From the NCBI GenBank assembly GCA_964547415.1, contig CAZJNX010000122.1, positions 1-14,470 on the forward strand: a DNA stretch of 14,470 bases, in the 5' to 3' direction. Positions 1-8,628 of the stretch are shown piece after piece. Position 1 is the stretch's first letter; each line of letters begins with the position of its first letter. This DNA is from CAZJNX01 sp964547415 (lineage in GTDB: Bacteria > Pseudomonadota > Alphaproteobacteria > Rhizobiales > Amorphaceae). Below the pieces are notes generated by a model. That model did no database searches. It was not told the origin of the DNA and saw only the letters and a list, made by a program, of their open reading frames with translations. The translations under genes and the position numbers were made by a program.

Positions 1-186
1 TCTCCGGAGCCGCATAAGCCCAAATCCCTGTCTCGCCAAACCGTACACCGGGGGATCTCGATGAACACCGCCGATCAACACGCCGCGCGCAGACCCTCTC
101 GCACCCACGCCGTCAGGGAGCACGCCTCGATACCGATCCGCTCCCGCGGAGCGACGGCGTCAGAGGCCTCGGCGGGATCTCGGGCT

Positions 187-1314
187 TCAGCCCGCGGACG
201 CGGTGCTCTCGATATCCCGCAGGGCGTCGAGGAAGCGCTCCATGTGACGGCGCAGGTTGAGGTCGACCCTCAGGTAGCGATCGCCAAGGCCCTCGATGTC
301 CCTGCCGTCCTTCACGATCACGCCGCGTTCGAGCAGTCCGTTGAACACGGTCGTGGAGTCGAGGCCGCGATCGACGATTTCCGTCAGGAAGAAGTTGGCG
401 CGGCTGCCCGGAACCATCCGGAACCGGTTGAGCCGTCCCATTTCCTCGGCCACGAACGCCTTCGATTCGGCGACGGTCCGCACCGCCCTTGCCACGTGCT
501 CCTCGTCGAAGACGGCCGCGGCCGCAGCGATCATCTGCGCATGCCCGATGTTCCAGGTGGGCTTGATGTTGCGAAGCGGCCGGATCAGCTTCCGATCGTT
601 TGCGATGGCGAACCCGATCCGCAATCCGGCGAGACCGTGGGCCTTGGAGAACGTCCTCAGCACGATCAGGTTGTCGTAGTCCGGCAGGAGCTTCATCAGG
701 CCATCGGTCCCGGAATAGTGGACGTAGGCCTCGTCCAGCACGACGAGGGTCTGCGCGCTCGCAGCCTCGCAGACGCGCCTCACCGCCGCCTCCTCGAGGT
801 AGACGCCCGATGGATTGTGCGGATTCGTGATGAAGGCGATCCGCGGCTCGTGGGCGAGGCGCTCGATGAACGTGTCGAGGAGAGGATCGAAATCCTCGCC
901 CATGGGCGAGAGCAGGAGCCGTCGCCCCTCGCACGCGGCGAAGATGCGGTAGATGGGGAAGCACGGGTCGTGCATGAGGATGGCCTCGCCCGGCGCCGCG
1001 AAGGCCCGGATGATGAGCGAGATCACCTCGGTCTCGCCCGCGCCGCACACGACGCAGTCGGGATCGAAACCGTAGCGGCGGCCGATCGCCTCGCGCAGCG
1101 GCTCGGCCGTCCAGTCCGGATAGATGTCGAGCTTCAGGTCGGCATCGGCGAGCGCCGCGACCGCCTTCGGGGAGGGGCCGTGCGGGTTCTCCGCGGAGCC
1201 GAGCTTCGCGATGTCGTCGAGCGGGATACCGTATCGCTCGGCGACGAACTCGCGAGGAAGCCCCGGCACGTAGACGGGCCCCTCCACGAGAGCCGGAGAA
1301 CTCACCTTGACCAC
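187..1314 (-). CDS. Histidinol-phosphate-aminotransferase-like PLP-dependent aminotransferase (class I/II)
   Basis: This is a fold-type I aminotransferase of about 375 residues, the usual length for the HisC-like family, and should be a cytosolic PLP enzyme that moves an amino group between an amino acid and a 2-oxo acid. Visible motifs are SAENPHGPSP near residues 40-49, NPHNPSG near 164-170 (cofactor-contacting Asn), VVLDEAYVHY near 191-200 (Asp and Tyr that hold the PLP ring), and TFSKAHGLAGLRIG near 221-234 with the Schiff-base Lys at about 224 and a conserved Arg just after. It is the last gene of the leftward operon and overlaps the end of hyuB. A GGAGG lies about 5 bases before the GTG at 1314, which I prefer; a GTG at 1305 forms a GTGA overlap with the hyuB stop and is possible. 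No histidine-biosynthesis gene is nearby, so a catabolic role on a product of the HyuAB pathway is more likely than a HisC role. The true substrate is unknown. Confidence 0.9.
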   Translation of the reverse strand: MVKVSSPALVEGPVYVPGLPREFVAERYGIPLDDIAKLGSAENPHGPSPKAVAALADADLKLDIYPDWTAEPLREAIGRRYGFDPDCVVCGAGETEVISLIIRAFAAPGEAILMHDPCFPIYRIFAACEGRRLLLSPMGEDFDPLLDTFIERLAHEPRIAFITNPHNPSGVYLEEAAVRRVCEAASAQTLVVLDEAYVHYSGTDGLMKLLPDYDNLIVLRTFSKAHGLAGLRIGFAIANDRKLIRPLRNIKPTWNIGHAQMIAAAAAVFDEEHVARAVRTVAESKAFVAEEMGRLNRFRMVPGSRANFFLTEIVDRGLDSTTVFNGLLERGVIVKDGRDIEGLGDRYLRVDLNLRRHMERFLDALRDIESTASAG

Positions 1315-2984
1315 GTCGGCCTCCCTTTGTCGGTCATCCCATCGGGCCCCTGGCCGGCCGTCCCCCAGCCGCCGCCACCCGCCGTCTCCATGAAGAGGGT
1401 ATCGCCCGCGTCCAGCCTGCCCGCCGTCGTCTTGGAACGGAGCGTCGTCTCGGTCCCGTCGGCCCGGCGGATGTAGAAGCGCGCCGGCCTGCCCGGCCCG
1501 CCGCCGGCGACACCCCCGGCCGGGTGAAGGGCCCTTTCGAACAGTAGCGAGAAGTGCACGCCGTCGACCAGCGACCGCACGACACGCCGGACGCCCGAGC
1601 CGCCACGGAAGGCGCCAGCGCCGCCCGATCCCTCGATCAGCTCGTACGCGTCGATCACGACGGGAATGCTCGCCTCGACGGCTTCCACCGGCAGGTTCAT
1701 CGTGTTGCCCATGTGGACGCGATGGCCGCTCAGCCCGGGTCCATGGCGCGATGCCCCCATGCCGCCGCCGGTCGTCTCCACGTGCACGAACGGGCGGCCC
1801 CTGTCCGCGTCGAAACCGCCCACGGCCCACACACCCGCGCACCCGTAGCTGGCGCCGATCGCGCGCTCGGGCATGGCCGGAGCGAGCGCTTCCAGCAACA
1901 GGTCCACGAGGCGGTTCGACATCTCCGTGTTGCCGGCGACGACCGGCGCGGGATAACGGGCGTTGACCAGCGTTCCCTCCGGCGCAACCACGGTCAGCGG
2001 ACGATAGGCACCCGAATTGGGCTGCACCTCTCCCCCCGCGAGCGCGAGCATGAGGTAGTTGCATGCCGAGGTCGTGACGGACAGCGGCGCGTTCATCGGG
2101 CCGCGGGCCTGCGGCGCGGTGCCGGTGAAATCGCAGGCGAGGGAGGCCTTCGCCTTCGTGATCCTGACGGTGATCGCCAGCGGGCCATCGCCGCGATCCT
2201 CGACATAGCCGTCGCCGTCCAGATGATGGGTGGCGGCGTAGTCGCCATCGGGAATGTCGTCGAGCACCGACTCCATCAGGTGCTGGCTGTAGTCCTGCGT
2301 GGACGCCAGGATCTCGAGGAAGGTCTCGCTGCCGTAGCGGCGCGCCAGGCCTTCCATCCGCTCGACGCCGCGCGTGTTGCCGGCGAGCTGCGCCCTGAAG
2401 TCGCCCATGCGATCCATCGGCACCCGGACGTTCGCGAACAGCACCGCCCACAGGGCGTCGACGACGACGCCGCCCTCGACGATCTTCACCGGCGGAAGGC
2501 GAAGTCCTTCCTTCAGGATTTCGTCGGTCACCGCCGAACTGCCCGGCGCACTTCCGCCGACGTCCGGCCAGTGCACGCGGCTCGCGGCGAAGCCGAGCAA
2601 CGTCCCGTCGCAGAAGGCGCCGGTCAGAAGCGTCATGTCCGGCAGATGGGAGCCGCCGGAATAGGGATCGTTGCACAGGACCGCGTCCCCCGGCCGCCAT
2701 GAGGACGCGGGGTAACGCTCGAGGATCCCGCGCGCCGAGAACGGCATGGCGCCGAGATGGACCGGAATGTCGTTGCCCTGCGCGACCACGTTGCCGTCCA
2801 CGTCCAGGAGCGCGCAGGACAGATCCGCGGACAGGCTGAGCAGCGGCGAGAAGGAGGCGCGCATGATCAGCGACTTCATCTCCTCGCAGATCGCGTACAG
2901 GCCGCTGCGGACCACCTCGAACGTGATCGGGTCCTCCCCGAGCGGGGCGATCGCCGGGCTGCGGACGTCGTCAGGCATGCCCAT
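1302..2984 (-). CDS. hyuB: Hydantoinase B / oxoprolinase subunit B (HyuB family)
   Basis: This 560-residue protein has the usual length and motifs of the HyuB family (N-methylhydantoinase B, 5-oxoprolinase C-terminal half, acetophenone carboxylase subunit). With HyuA it forms a cytosolic ATP-dependent enzyme that opens cyclic amides or activates related carbonyl substrates. Visible landmarks are DPITFEVVRSGLYAICEEM near residues 18-36, the run ending IPVHLGAM at about 80, GDAVLCNDPYSGGSHLPDM soon after, SRVHWPDVGG, and a glycine-rich C-terminus with GGSGVRR, FERALHPAGGVAGG and GGGGWG. The ATG at 2984 has GAGG about 6 bases upstream and overlaps hyuA by 14 bases; an ATG at 2978 is a close alternative. 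The overlap suggests translational coupling and equal production of the two subunits. Family membership is sure, but sequence alone cannot choose between hydantoin, N-methylhydantoin and 5-oxoproline as substrate. Confidence 0.93.
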   Translation of the reverse strand: MGMPDDVRSPAIAPLGEDPITFEVVRSGLYAICEEMKSLIMRASFSPLLSLSADLSCALLDVDGNVVAQGNDIPVHLGAMPFSARGILERYPASSWRPGDAVLCNDPYSGGSHLPDMTLLTGAFCDGTLLGFAASRVHWPDVGGSAPGSSAVTDEILKEGLRLPPVKIVEGGVVVDALWAVLFANVRVPMDRMGDFRAQLAGNTRGVERMEGLARRYGSETFLEILASTQDYSQHLMESVLDDIPDGDYAATHHLDGDGYVEDRGDGPLAITVRITKAKASLACDFTGTAPQARGPMNAPLSVTTSACNYLMLALAGGEVQPNSGAYRPLTVVAPEGTLVNARYPAPVVAGNTEMSNRLVDLLLEALAPAMPERAIGASYGCAGVWAVGGFDADRGRPFVHVETTGGGMGASRHGPGLSGHRVHMGNTMNLPVEAVEASIPVVIDAYELIEGSGGAGAFRGGSGVRRVVRSLVDGVHFSLLFERALHPAGGVAGGGPGRPARFYIRRADGTETTLRSKTTAGRLDAGDTLFMETAGGGGWGTAGQGPDGMTDKGRPTWSR

Positions 2985-5079
2985 GAAAAACCTCGATCTC
3001 AAGCACCCCCGACGCGAGGCAGGTGAGTATCTGTCCGCTCTGCAAGAGAACGGTGGCGCCGAAGTCCTCGACGATGGCCGGCCCCTCGACGCGTTCGCTC
3101 GCACCGAGATCCTGTCGGGGGATGACCGGGATCGCGGCGCTGGTCCCGTCGGCCGCGACGACCGGGCGCCTCCGCCGCGGCTGCCGGCCCTGCTCCGTCG
3201 GGGCGCGCACCCGGGTGCTCGCGGCGTCCGGGCTGCGGGCGACGACGCGCAGGTTGACGATCTCGACGTTGTGTTCGGGAAGGTCGTATCCGTAGACCTC
3301 GGCATGGCGCATGCGAAATCTGTTTTCGATCGTCTCGGCCGAGAAGGACGTGTCGTCTTCCATCGGAACGGCGAGATCGAACAGCTGACCCTCGAAGCGA
3401 AGATCGACATGACGCTCGATGATCCAGGAGGCGGACCCGGTGATGTGCTCCGCGCCGATCAGCTCGCGGGCGCGACCGACAAGGCCGTCGAACTGCGCGG
3501 CGAGGGCCGCGCGCTCCACCTGCCCGACTCGCCTCAGGTAGGTCTGCACGAGGTCGTGACGCCGCGGCGCCTGCAACGTGCCGATCGCGCTGAACAGACC
3601 TGGATAAAGCGGCACGACGACCTTGGGGATGCCGACCTCGCGGGCGATCTCGCAGGCGTGCAACGGTCCCGCGCCGCCGAAGGCGACGAGCGCGAAGTCG
3701 CGCGGGTCGAGCCCGCGCCGCAGCGTCGCGAGCCGGACCATCTCGGCCATGTTGGCCGTGGCCAGCCGCACGACACCGGCCGCGGCCTGCTCGACCGTCC
3801 ACCCGAGCGGGTCGGCGAGGTGTTCGCGGATGGCGGCCGTGGCGAGGTCGACCCTGATGGCGACGTCCTCGTTGCCGAAACCGTCGGGGGCGATGTGACC
3901 GAGCGCTACGTGAGCGTCCGTCACCGTCGGCCGCCGCCCGCACTTTCCGTAAGCGGCCGGTCCCGGCACCGCGCCGGCACTTTGGGGCCCGACCTTCACG
4001 ACCCCCGCGCGGTCGACGGCGGCGATCGAGCCGCCACCGGCGCCGATCTCGATGATGTCGATGACGGGGCTGAGAATGGGGTAGCCCCCCACGTCCCGTC
4101 CGCCGACGAAGCGGTCGGCGTAGAACTCGGTGCTGAGCCGCGGCTCATGGTCGACCACGACCCCCGCCTTCGCGGTCGTGCCGCCCATGTCGAAGGCGAT
4201 CAGGTTCGGGTAACCCTCGGCCCGTCCGAGCGCTGCCGTCGCGATCACGCCGGCGGCGGGCCCCGATTCGATCAGGTGAACGGGGTGACGCTCGGCGTTG
4301 GCCGGCGAGGTGAGGCCTCCGTTCGACTTCGTGATCGCGAGTTGTCCGACACCGCGCGAGGCCAGCTCGCCGGCCAGGCTGCGCACGTAGCGGGAGACCG
4401 CGGGACCGATGTAGGCATTGACGGTCGTGGTGCTGGTGCGTTCGAATTCCCGGAACTCGCGGCAGACGTCACTCGACAACGTGACGTAGGCATCGGGCAA
4501 CTCGCGTGCGATTGCCTTCGACAGCGCTCGCTCGTGCCGGTCGTCGGCATAGGCATGGAGCAGGCTGACGGCAACGGCTTCGATCGCGTTGGCGCGCAGC
4601 GCCGCCACGACCCCTTCGATGTCCTCATCGGTCAGCGGCGCGACCACCGTTCCATCGTGGAGCATGCGCGCTGCGACCTCGATGCGCAGCGCGCGCTCCG
4701 CCAGCGGCTCCGAAACGACCGGGCTCAGGTCGTAGAGCCGCGGTCTCGCCTGGCGACGCAGCGCCAGCACGTCGCGGAAGCCCCGCGTCGTGACGAGGGC
4801 GGTACGCGCGCCCCGGCGCTCGATCAGCGTGTTGGTCCCGATCGTCGTCCCGTGAAAGACGCCTTCGGCCCGTCTTCCGGTGCGTTCGACGAAACGATCG
4901 AGCCCCGCAACGGCGGCCTTTGCCGGGTCGAGGGGTGTCGACGGCAGCTTGAAGGCGGCGACAACGGCACCGGTCTCGCGGTCGAGGGCGAGCATGTCGG
5001 TGAACGTTCCGCCGACATCGATCCCCAGGACGACGCCCCCGCCTGCCGAATGCTGGTTCATGTCCGACACATCCGTCAC
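2971..5079 (-). CDS. hyuA: Hydantoinase A / oxoprolinase subunit A (HyuA family, ATP-binding)
   Basis: This protein of about 702 residues matches the HyuA family in length and layout. It is the subunit with the actin/hexokinase-type ATP site that phosphorylates the substrate carbonyl before ring opening. Visible motifs are the phosphate-binding GIDVGGTFTD at residues 19-28, HGTTIGTNTLIERRG at 76-90, REFREFERTSTTTVNAYIGP at 207-226, ESGPAAGV at 271-278, the second phosphate-binding DMGGTTAKAG at 297-306, and GAGGGSIA and GPQSAGAVPGPAAYGKCG at 346-381. The C-terminal region has the GPAIVEDFGATVLL element typical of the family. The GTG at 5079 lies 6 bases after the regulator stop with a purine-rich AAGAG in front; an ATG at 5061 is another possible start. 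The family includes 5-oxoprolinases, N-methylhydantoinases and acetone or acetophenone carboxylase subunits. Pairing with an adjacent HyuB and no third subunit favours hydantoinase or oxoprolinase over acetone carboxylase. Confidence 0.94.
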   Translation of the reverse strand: MTDVSDMNQHSAGGGVVLGIDVGGTFTDMLALDRETGAVVAAFKLPSTPLDPAKAAVAGLDRFVERTGRRAEGVFHGTTIGTNTLIERRGARTALVTTRGFRDVLALRRQARPRLYDLSPVVSEPLAERALRIEVAARMLHDGTVVAPLTDEDIEGVVAALRANAIEAVAVSLLHAYADDRHERALSKAIARELPDAYVTLSSDVCREFREFERTSTTTVNAYIGPAVSRYVRSLAGELASRGVGQLAITKSNGGLTSPANAERHPVHLIESGPAAGVIATAALGRAEGYPNLIAFDMGGTTAKAGVVVDHEPRLSTEFYADRFVGGRDVGGYPILSPVIDIIEIGAGGGSIAAVDRAGVVKVGPQSAGAVPGPAAYGKCGRRPTVTDAHVALGHIAPDGFGNEDVAIRVDLATAAIREHLADPLGWTVEQAAAGVVRLATANMAEMVRLATLRRGLDPRDFALVAFGGAGPLHACEIAREVGIPKVVVPLYPGLFSAIGTLQAPRRHDLVQTYLRRVGQVERAALAAQFDGLVGRARELIGAEHITGSASWIIERHVDLRFEGQLFDLAVPMEDDTSFSAETIENRFRMRHAEVYGYDLPEHNVEIVNLRVVARSPDAASTRVRAPTEQGRQPRRRRPVVAADGTSAAIPVIPRQDLGASERVEGPAIVEDFGATVLLQSGQILTCLASGVLEIEVFHGHA

Positions 5080-5085
5080 GATCTC

Positions 5086-6036
5086 TTACTGCGGTGTCTT
5101 GCGAAGGCGTCCTGCCTCGTCCGACCAGTAGACGCCCGCATTCGTCCTGTTCACGTGCATCTCCTCGATACTCGCGATTGTCTCGCTGCCCGTCTCTGCT
5201 ACAATGAATGCAAGGAGGCTCTCGAGAAGAGCTATCATTCCGAGCATAGATGGGAAGAATTGCGGCGTCGCAGTTGGCGCGATGAGCAGCAAGTCGGCGT
5301 CGGCGGCAATCGGCGAGGCGCGGCTGTCGGTCAGCGAAATCAGTCGCGCGCCTCTCGACTTCGCGAACCGGGCCGCCTTTACCGTATCCTGTCGATAAGG
5401 GTCGTAGGTGGCGGCGAACAGGACGTCGTTCTCGTCTATCCGCATGAGATCGTCGAGGGGCAGGCTCGACTGCTGCGGCGTGAAGACGAGGTTCGGGATT
5501 GCCATGCGCGCGATGTAGTAAAATCCGTGCATCGTCGCGTAGCAACCTCCCAGCCCCAGAACGTAGGCGGTTCGCGCCCCGATGATCAGGCTGGCGGCGC
5601 GTTTCAGGTCGAGCGCCGACGTGGTCGAGAACAGCGTCTCGATGTTGAGGAGGGACGTCTCGGCAAGCTGGACGAACAACTCGCCGTCACTCCCCGCGCG
5701 CGACAGATCCTGCAGGGCGCGGGCGCGCTCGGGAATGGTGTCGCCCCCTCTCAGGGAGGCTTCGCGGAATGGTCGGCGAAAATCCTCGTAGCCGCTGAAG
5801 CCCAGCGACTGGGCGAGCCTGACGAGCGTGTTCGGCGGAACCTCCGCTGCCGACGCGATCTGCCGCATCGAGTTGACCGCGATCGCGTTCGGGTTGTCGA
5901 GCAGGTAACGCGCCGCCGTCCGCGCGCGGGGGGAAAGGGTGGACAGCGCCGACTCGAGGAGCGCCATGACGGTCTCCGGCGACTGCGATCGATCGCACGC
6001 GCGCCGCTCGCGGCTGCCGTCGCCGCCGTCCTCCAT
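5086..6036 (-). CDS. RpiR/MurR-family transcriptional regulator (HTH plus SIS domain)
   Basis: This 316-residue protein has the two-domain layout of RpiR regulators. Residues about 26-100 form the HTH_6 DNA-binding domain, with LSPRARTAARYLLDNPNAIA, the recognition region AAEVPPNTLVRLAQSLGFSG, then YEDFRRPF. Residues about 140-275 form a SIS fold, with YVLGLGGCYATMHG at 158-171 and FAATYDPYRQDTVKAARFAK at 207-226, the usual sugar-phosphate-type ligand site. It is the first gene of the leftward operon and diverges from the flavoprotein gene across 93 bases, so it probably controls both directions in response to a pathway metabolite. RpiR members near amino-acid catabolic genes are common, so the ligand need not be a sugar phosphate. 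The ATG at 6036 is the chosen start because the domain begins soon after; an in-frame ATG at 6066 would add ten residues. Neither has a strong ribosome binding site. Confidence 0.92.
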   Translation of the reverse strand: MEDGGDGSRERRACDRSQSPETVMALLESALSTLSPRARTAARYLLDNPNAIAVNSMRQIASAAEVPPNTLVRLAQSLGFSGYEDFRRPFREASLRGGDTIPERARALQDLSRAGSDGELFVQLAETSLLNIETLFSTTSALDLKRAASLIIGARTAYVLGLGGCYATMHGFYYIARMAIPNLVFTPQQSSLPLDDLMRIDENDVLFAATYDPYRQDTVKAARFAKSRGARLISLTDSRASPIAADADLLLIAPTATPQFFPSMLGMIALLESLLAFIVAETGSETIASIEEMHVNRTNAGVYWSDEAGRLRKTPQ

Positions 6037-6129
6037 GGTGTACCGAATGTTCCTGCTTGACCGCATGTCGGACCATATGTACCAATCCGGCTGCGACTGC
6101 AATGTCCTTCTTCGCCAAGGGCCTGGTGA
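6037..6129. promoter_or_regulatory. Divergent intergenic region with imperfect palindrome around CATATG
   Basis: These 93 bases separate the regulator (leftward) from the flavoprotein gene (rightward) and must hold at least one promoter for each. It is locally AT-richer than its surroundings. GACCATATGTAC at 6071-6082 is an imperfect palindrome centred on CATATG, a plausible operator. TTGACC at 6057-6062 resembles a rightward -35 box, but the hexamer 17 bases later (TACCAA) is a poor -10. AAGGG at 6117-6121 is a good ribosome binding site 8 bases before the ATG at 6130. The promoter location is inferred from gene layout; the exact boxes are not certain. Confidence 0.45.
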
Positions 6130-8577
6130 ATGGCATCGGAGCTTCCCGACTTCGCAGAGATCGTCGTGATCGGCGGCGGCATCGTCGGCTGCTCGACCGC
6201 CTATCACCTGACCAAGCTCGGGAAGCGCGACGTCGTCCTGCTCGAGCGCTCGAAGCTCGGAAGCGGCACCACCTGGCACTCGGCGGCGATGGTGCGCCAG
6301 CTTCGCTCCACCAACGGCCTGACCCGGCTCGTCCGCTACAGCGCCGGGCTCTACCAGGACCTGGAAGCGGAGACCGGGCAGTCGACGGGGTGGATGCCAT
6401 GCGGCTCCCTCAGCATCGCCACCAGCGAGGACCGGCTGACGCACATTCGCAGGCAGGCCTCGCTCGCACGATGTTTCGGTATCGAGGCCCACGAGATCGA
6501 CCGCGCGGAGATCCAGCGGCTCTGGCCGATCGCCGAGACGCGAGACATCATCGGCGGCATTTTCTCGCCGAGTGACGGCCGCGTCAGCCCGGTCGACACG
6601 CTCGCCGCCCTCGCCAAGGGCGCGCGGGCCGGTGGGGTCCGGATCATGGAGGACACCGAGGTCGAGGACTTCCAGATCGAGAACGGGCGCGTCGTCGGCC
6701 TCGTCACCTCGCGGGGCCGCATCGGCTGCGAGACGGCCGTGATGTGCGCGGGGTTGTGGTCACGGGACCTCGCTCGCCGTGCGGGCGTGGCCGCGCCCCT
6801 GCACGCCTGCGAGCACATGGCGCTGATCGTGAAGCCCTTCGACGGCATCTATCGCGGGATGCCGATCCTCGGCGACCACGACAACCACATCTACATCCGC
6901 GACGAGGCGGGCGGCCTGATGGTCGGCTGCTTCGAGCCGCAGGCGACACCGGTCGGTCTCGAGCGTCTTCCGCGCCCGTTTTCCTTCGACCTGCTGGAGC
7001 CGAACTGGGAGACGTTCGAGCCCGTGATGCAGGGCGCGCTGCACCGGATCCCGGCGCTGGAGACGGCCGAGGTGCGCATGCTCCTGAACGGGCCGGAAAG
7101 CTTCACCCTCGACAACAACTTCATGATGGGCGAGGCGCCCGAGGTCGCGGGCTTTTACCTGTGTTGCGGCATGAATTCCGTTGGCATGGCGTCCGGCGGC
7201 GGGGCGGGGCGCGCCATGGCCGAGTGGATCGTCGGCGGCGAGCCGGGGATGGACCTATCCACCGTCGACGTGCGCAGGTTCGCGGGCGTGCGCAACAGCC
7301 TCCGGCTGCTGCGTGAACGCGCGGCGGAGACCCTCTCGCTCCACTATGCCATCGGGTATGCCGGGCGCACCTTCGAGACGGGCCGCAATCTGAGGCTGAC
7401 CCCGCTTCACGGCGAGCTCCAGGCGCGCGGCGCCCATTTCGTCGAGCGGTCGGGGTGGGAGCGCGCCGCCTGGTTCCGCCCCGCTGGCCGCCACGTCGCG
7501 CCGGCGCTGACCTACGGTCGGCCGGACTGGTTCGACTGCGTCGCGGCGGAGCACCGGGCCGCGCGCGAGGGGGTCGCCGTCATCGATCAATCCACCCTCG
7601 GCAAGCTTCTCGTCCAGGGGCGGGATGCCGAGACGTTCCTGCAGCGGGTGTGCGCGGGAGACGTCGCGATCCCCACCGGGCGCCTCGTCTACTCGCCGAT
7701 CCTGAACGGCCGGGGCGGCTACGAGAGCGACGTCGTCCTCATGCGCCTCGCCAGCGACGTCTTCCTGATCGTCACGGGCACGGCCCAGCCCCGACGCGAC
7801 CTCCACATCCTGCAGCGGCGGATCGGACGCGGCGAGTTCGTGACCGTCACGGACGTCACGAGCGCCTTCGCGGTGATCGGCGTGGCCGGCCCCATGTCGC
7901 GCGCGCTCATGCAGCGCCTCAGTCCGGACCCGTTCGACAACGCCCTCTTCCCCCACCTCAGCCATCGCGAGATCGACGTTTGCGGGACCGTCGCGCGGGC
8001 GGCGCGGATCTCCTACACCGGCGAGCTCGGGTGGGAGATCCACGTCGCGACGGAAGCGGCCGCGCCGTTGCTGCGCGAGATCCTGGCGCTGGGCGCGGAC
8101 CTTGACGTGCGCAACGTGGGAGCCTTCGCGCTCGAGAGCCTCAGGATCGAGAAGGGGTTCTGCGCCTGGGGACACGACATCGGCCCCGACGAGACCCCGC
8201 TCGAGGCCGGGCTCGGATTCGCGACGAAGCTCGGGTCGAGCCTGCCGTTCGTCGGCCGTCAGGCACTCGAAAGACAGAAGGAAGAGGGCTTGCGGCGACG
8301 ACGGGTCAACGTCGTGCTCGAAGATCCCGACGTCATGCTCCTCGGAACCGAGCCGATCGTTGTGGACGGCGAATACCTCGGGCAGATCACGTCGGGGAGT
8401 TACGGGCACACGCTCGGCGCGTCCGTCGGGATCGGTTTCGTCGGTCTGTCGGAGGAGGCGTTCGGCCCGGCCCTCGATGCAGCCGTGTGGGAGGTCGAGG
8501 TGGCTCTGGAACGCCATCGGGTGCGGGCGTCGCGCAGGAGCCACTACGATGCCAAAGGGGCGCGGGCCCGTGCCTGA
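6130..8577 (+). CDS. Dimethylglycine/sarcosine dehydrogenase-like FAD flavoprotein with GcvT folate domains
   Basis: This 815-residue protein has the full layout of the dimethylglycine/sarcosine dehydrogenase family. An N-terminal DAO oxidoreductase domain covers about residues 10-370, with the dinucleotide motif VVIGGGIVGCSTAYHL at 12-27 and a Glu near 39 ending the fold. TTWHSAAMV at 47-55 holds His50, at the site where mammalian homologues bind FAD covalently. A short linking FAO_M domain follows, then GCV_T (about 432-700) with ESLRIEKGFCAWGHD and ETPLEAGLGF, and a GCV_T_C barrel to the end. The expected reaction is oxidative N-demethylation of an N-methyl amino acid, with the methylene group captured by tetrahydrofolate. 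The ATG has AAGGG 8 bases upstream. The gene diverges from the regulator-hyuAB operon and is followed after 51 bases by the DUF1445 gene, likely in one transcript. The exact substrate (sarcosine, dimethylglycine or another N-methyl compound) is not shown by the sequence. Confidence 0.92.
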   Translation: MASELPDFAEIVVIGGGIVGCSTAYHLTKLGKRDVVLLERSKLGSGTTWHSAAMVRQLRSTNGLTRLVRYSAGLYQDLEAETGQSTGWMPCGSLSIATSEDRLTHIRRQASLARCFGIEAHEIDRAEIQRLWPIAETRDIIGGIFSPSDGRVSPVDTLAALAKGARAGGVRIMEDTEVEDFQIENGRVVGLVTSRGRIGCETAVMCAGLWSRDLARRAGVAAPLHACEHMALIVKPFDGIYRGMPILGDHDNHIYIRDEAGGLMVGCFEPQATPVGLERLPRPFSFDLLEPNWETFEPVMQGALHRIPALETAEVRMLLNGPESFTLDNNFMMGEAPEVAGFYLCCGMNSVGMASGGGAGRAMAEWIVGGEPGMDLSTVDVRRFAGVRNSLRLLRERAAETLSLHYAIGYAGRTFETGRNLRLTPLHGELQARGAHFVERSGWERAAWFRPAGRHVAPALTYGRPDWFDCVAAEHRAAREGVAVIDQSTLGKLLVQGRDAETFLQRVCAGDVAIPTGRLVYSPILNGRGGYESDVVLMRLASDVFLIVTGTAQPRRDLHILQRRIGRGEFVTVTDVTSAFAVIGVAGPMSRALMQRLSPDPFDNALFPHLSHREIDVCGTVARAARISYTGELGWEIHVATEAAAPLLREILALGADLDVRNVGAFALESLRIEKGFCAWGHDIGPDETPLEAGLGFATKLGSSLPFVGRQALERQKEEGLRRRRVNVVLEDPDVMLLGTEPIVVDGEYLGQITSGSYGHTLGASVGIGFVGLSEEAFGPALDAAVWEVEVALERHRVRASRRSHYDAKGARARA

Positions 8578-8628
8578 GGCGGTCGAGCCCTGCACGTTCA
8601 CCGGAACAGACCCGTGGGAGGAGCGATC

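Noticed and set aside
1..15. ATG at 15 on the minus strand as the start of a further operon gene
   Set aside because: Only five codons are inside the window and the ribosome binding site is weak, so it cannot be supported.
139..153. Hairpin CGCTCC-CGC-GGAGCG downstream of the aminotransferase gene as a terminator
   Set aside because: There is no T-run on the minus strand after it, and the loop has only 3 bases; such hairpins are common in DNA this GC-rich.
61..1476. Long plus-strand open frame opposite the aminotransferase gene
   Set aside because: It is a shadow of the strongly supported minus-strand gene, with Arg/Asp/His-rich translation and no family resemblance.
187..2700. Fusion of a hydantoinase-like region with the aminotransferase in one long minus-strand frame
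   Set aside because: The upstream part lies over hyuB in another frame and is Arg-rich. The real aminotransferase begins at GTG 1314 with its own ribosome binding site.
2746..6060. 1104-codon plus-strand open frame opposite hyuA and the RpiR gene
   Set aside because: High GC suppresses stop codons on the opposite strand. The translation is low-quality and the minus strand carries clear conserved families throughout.
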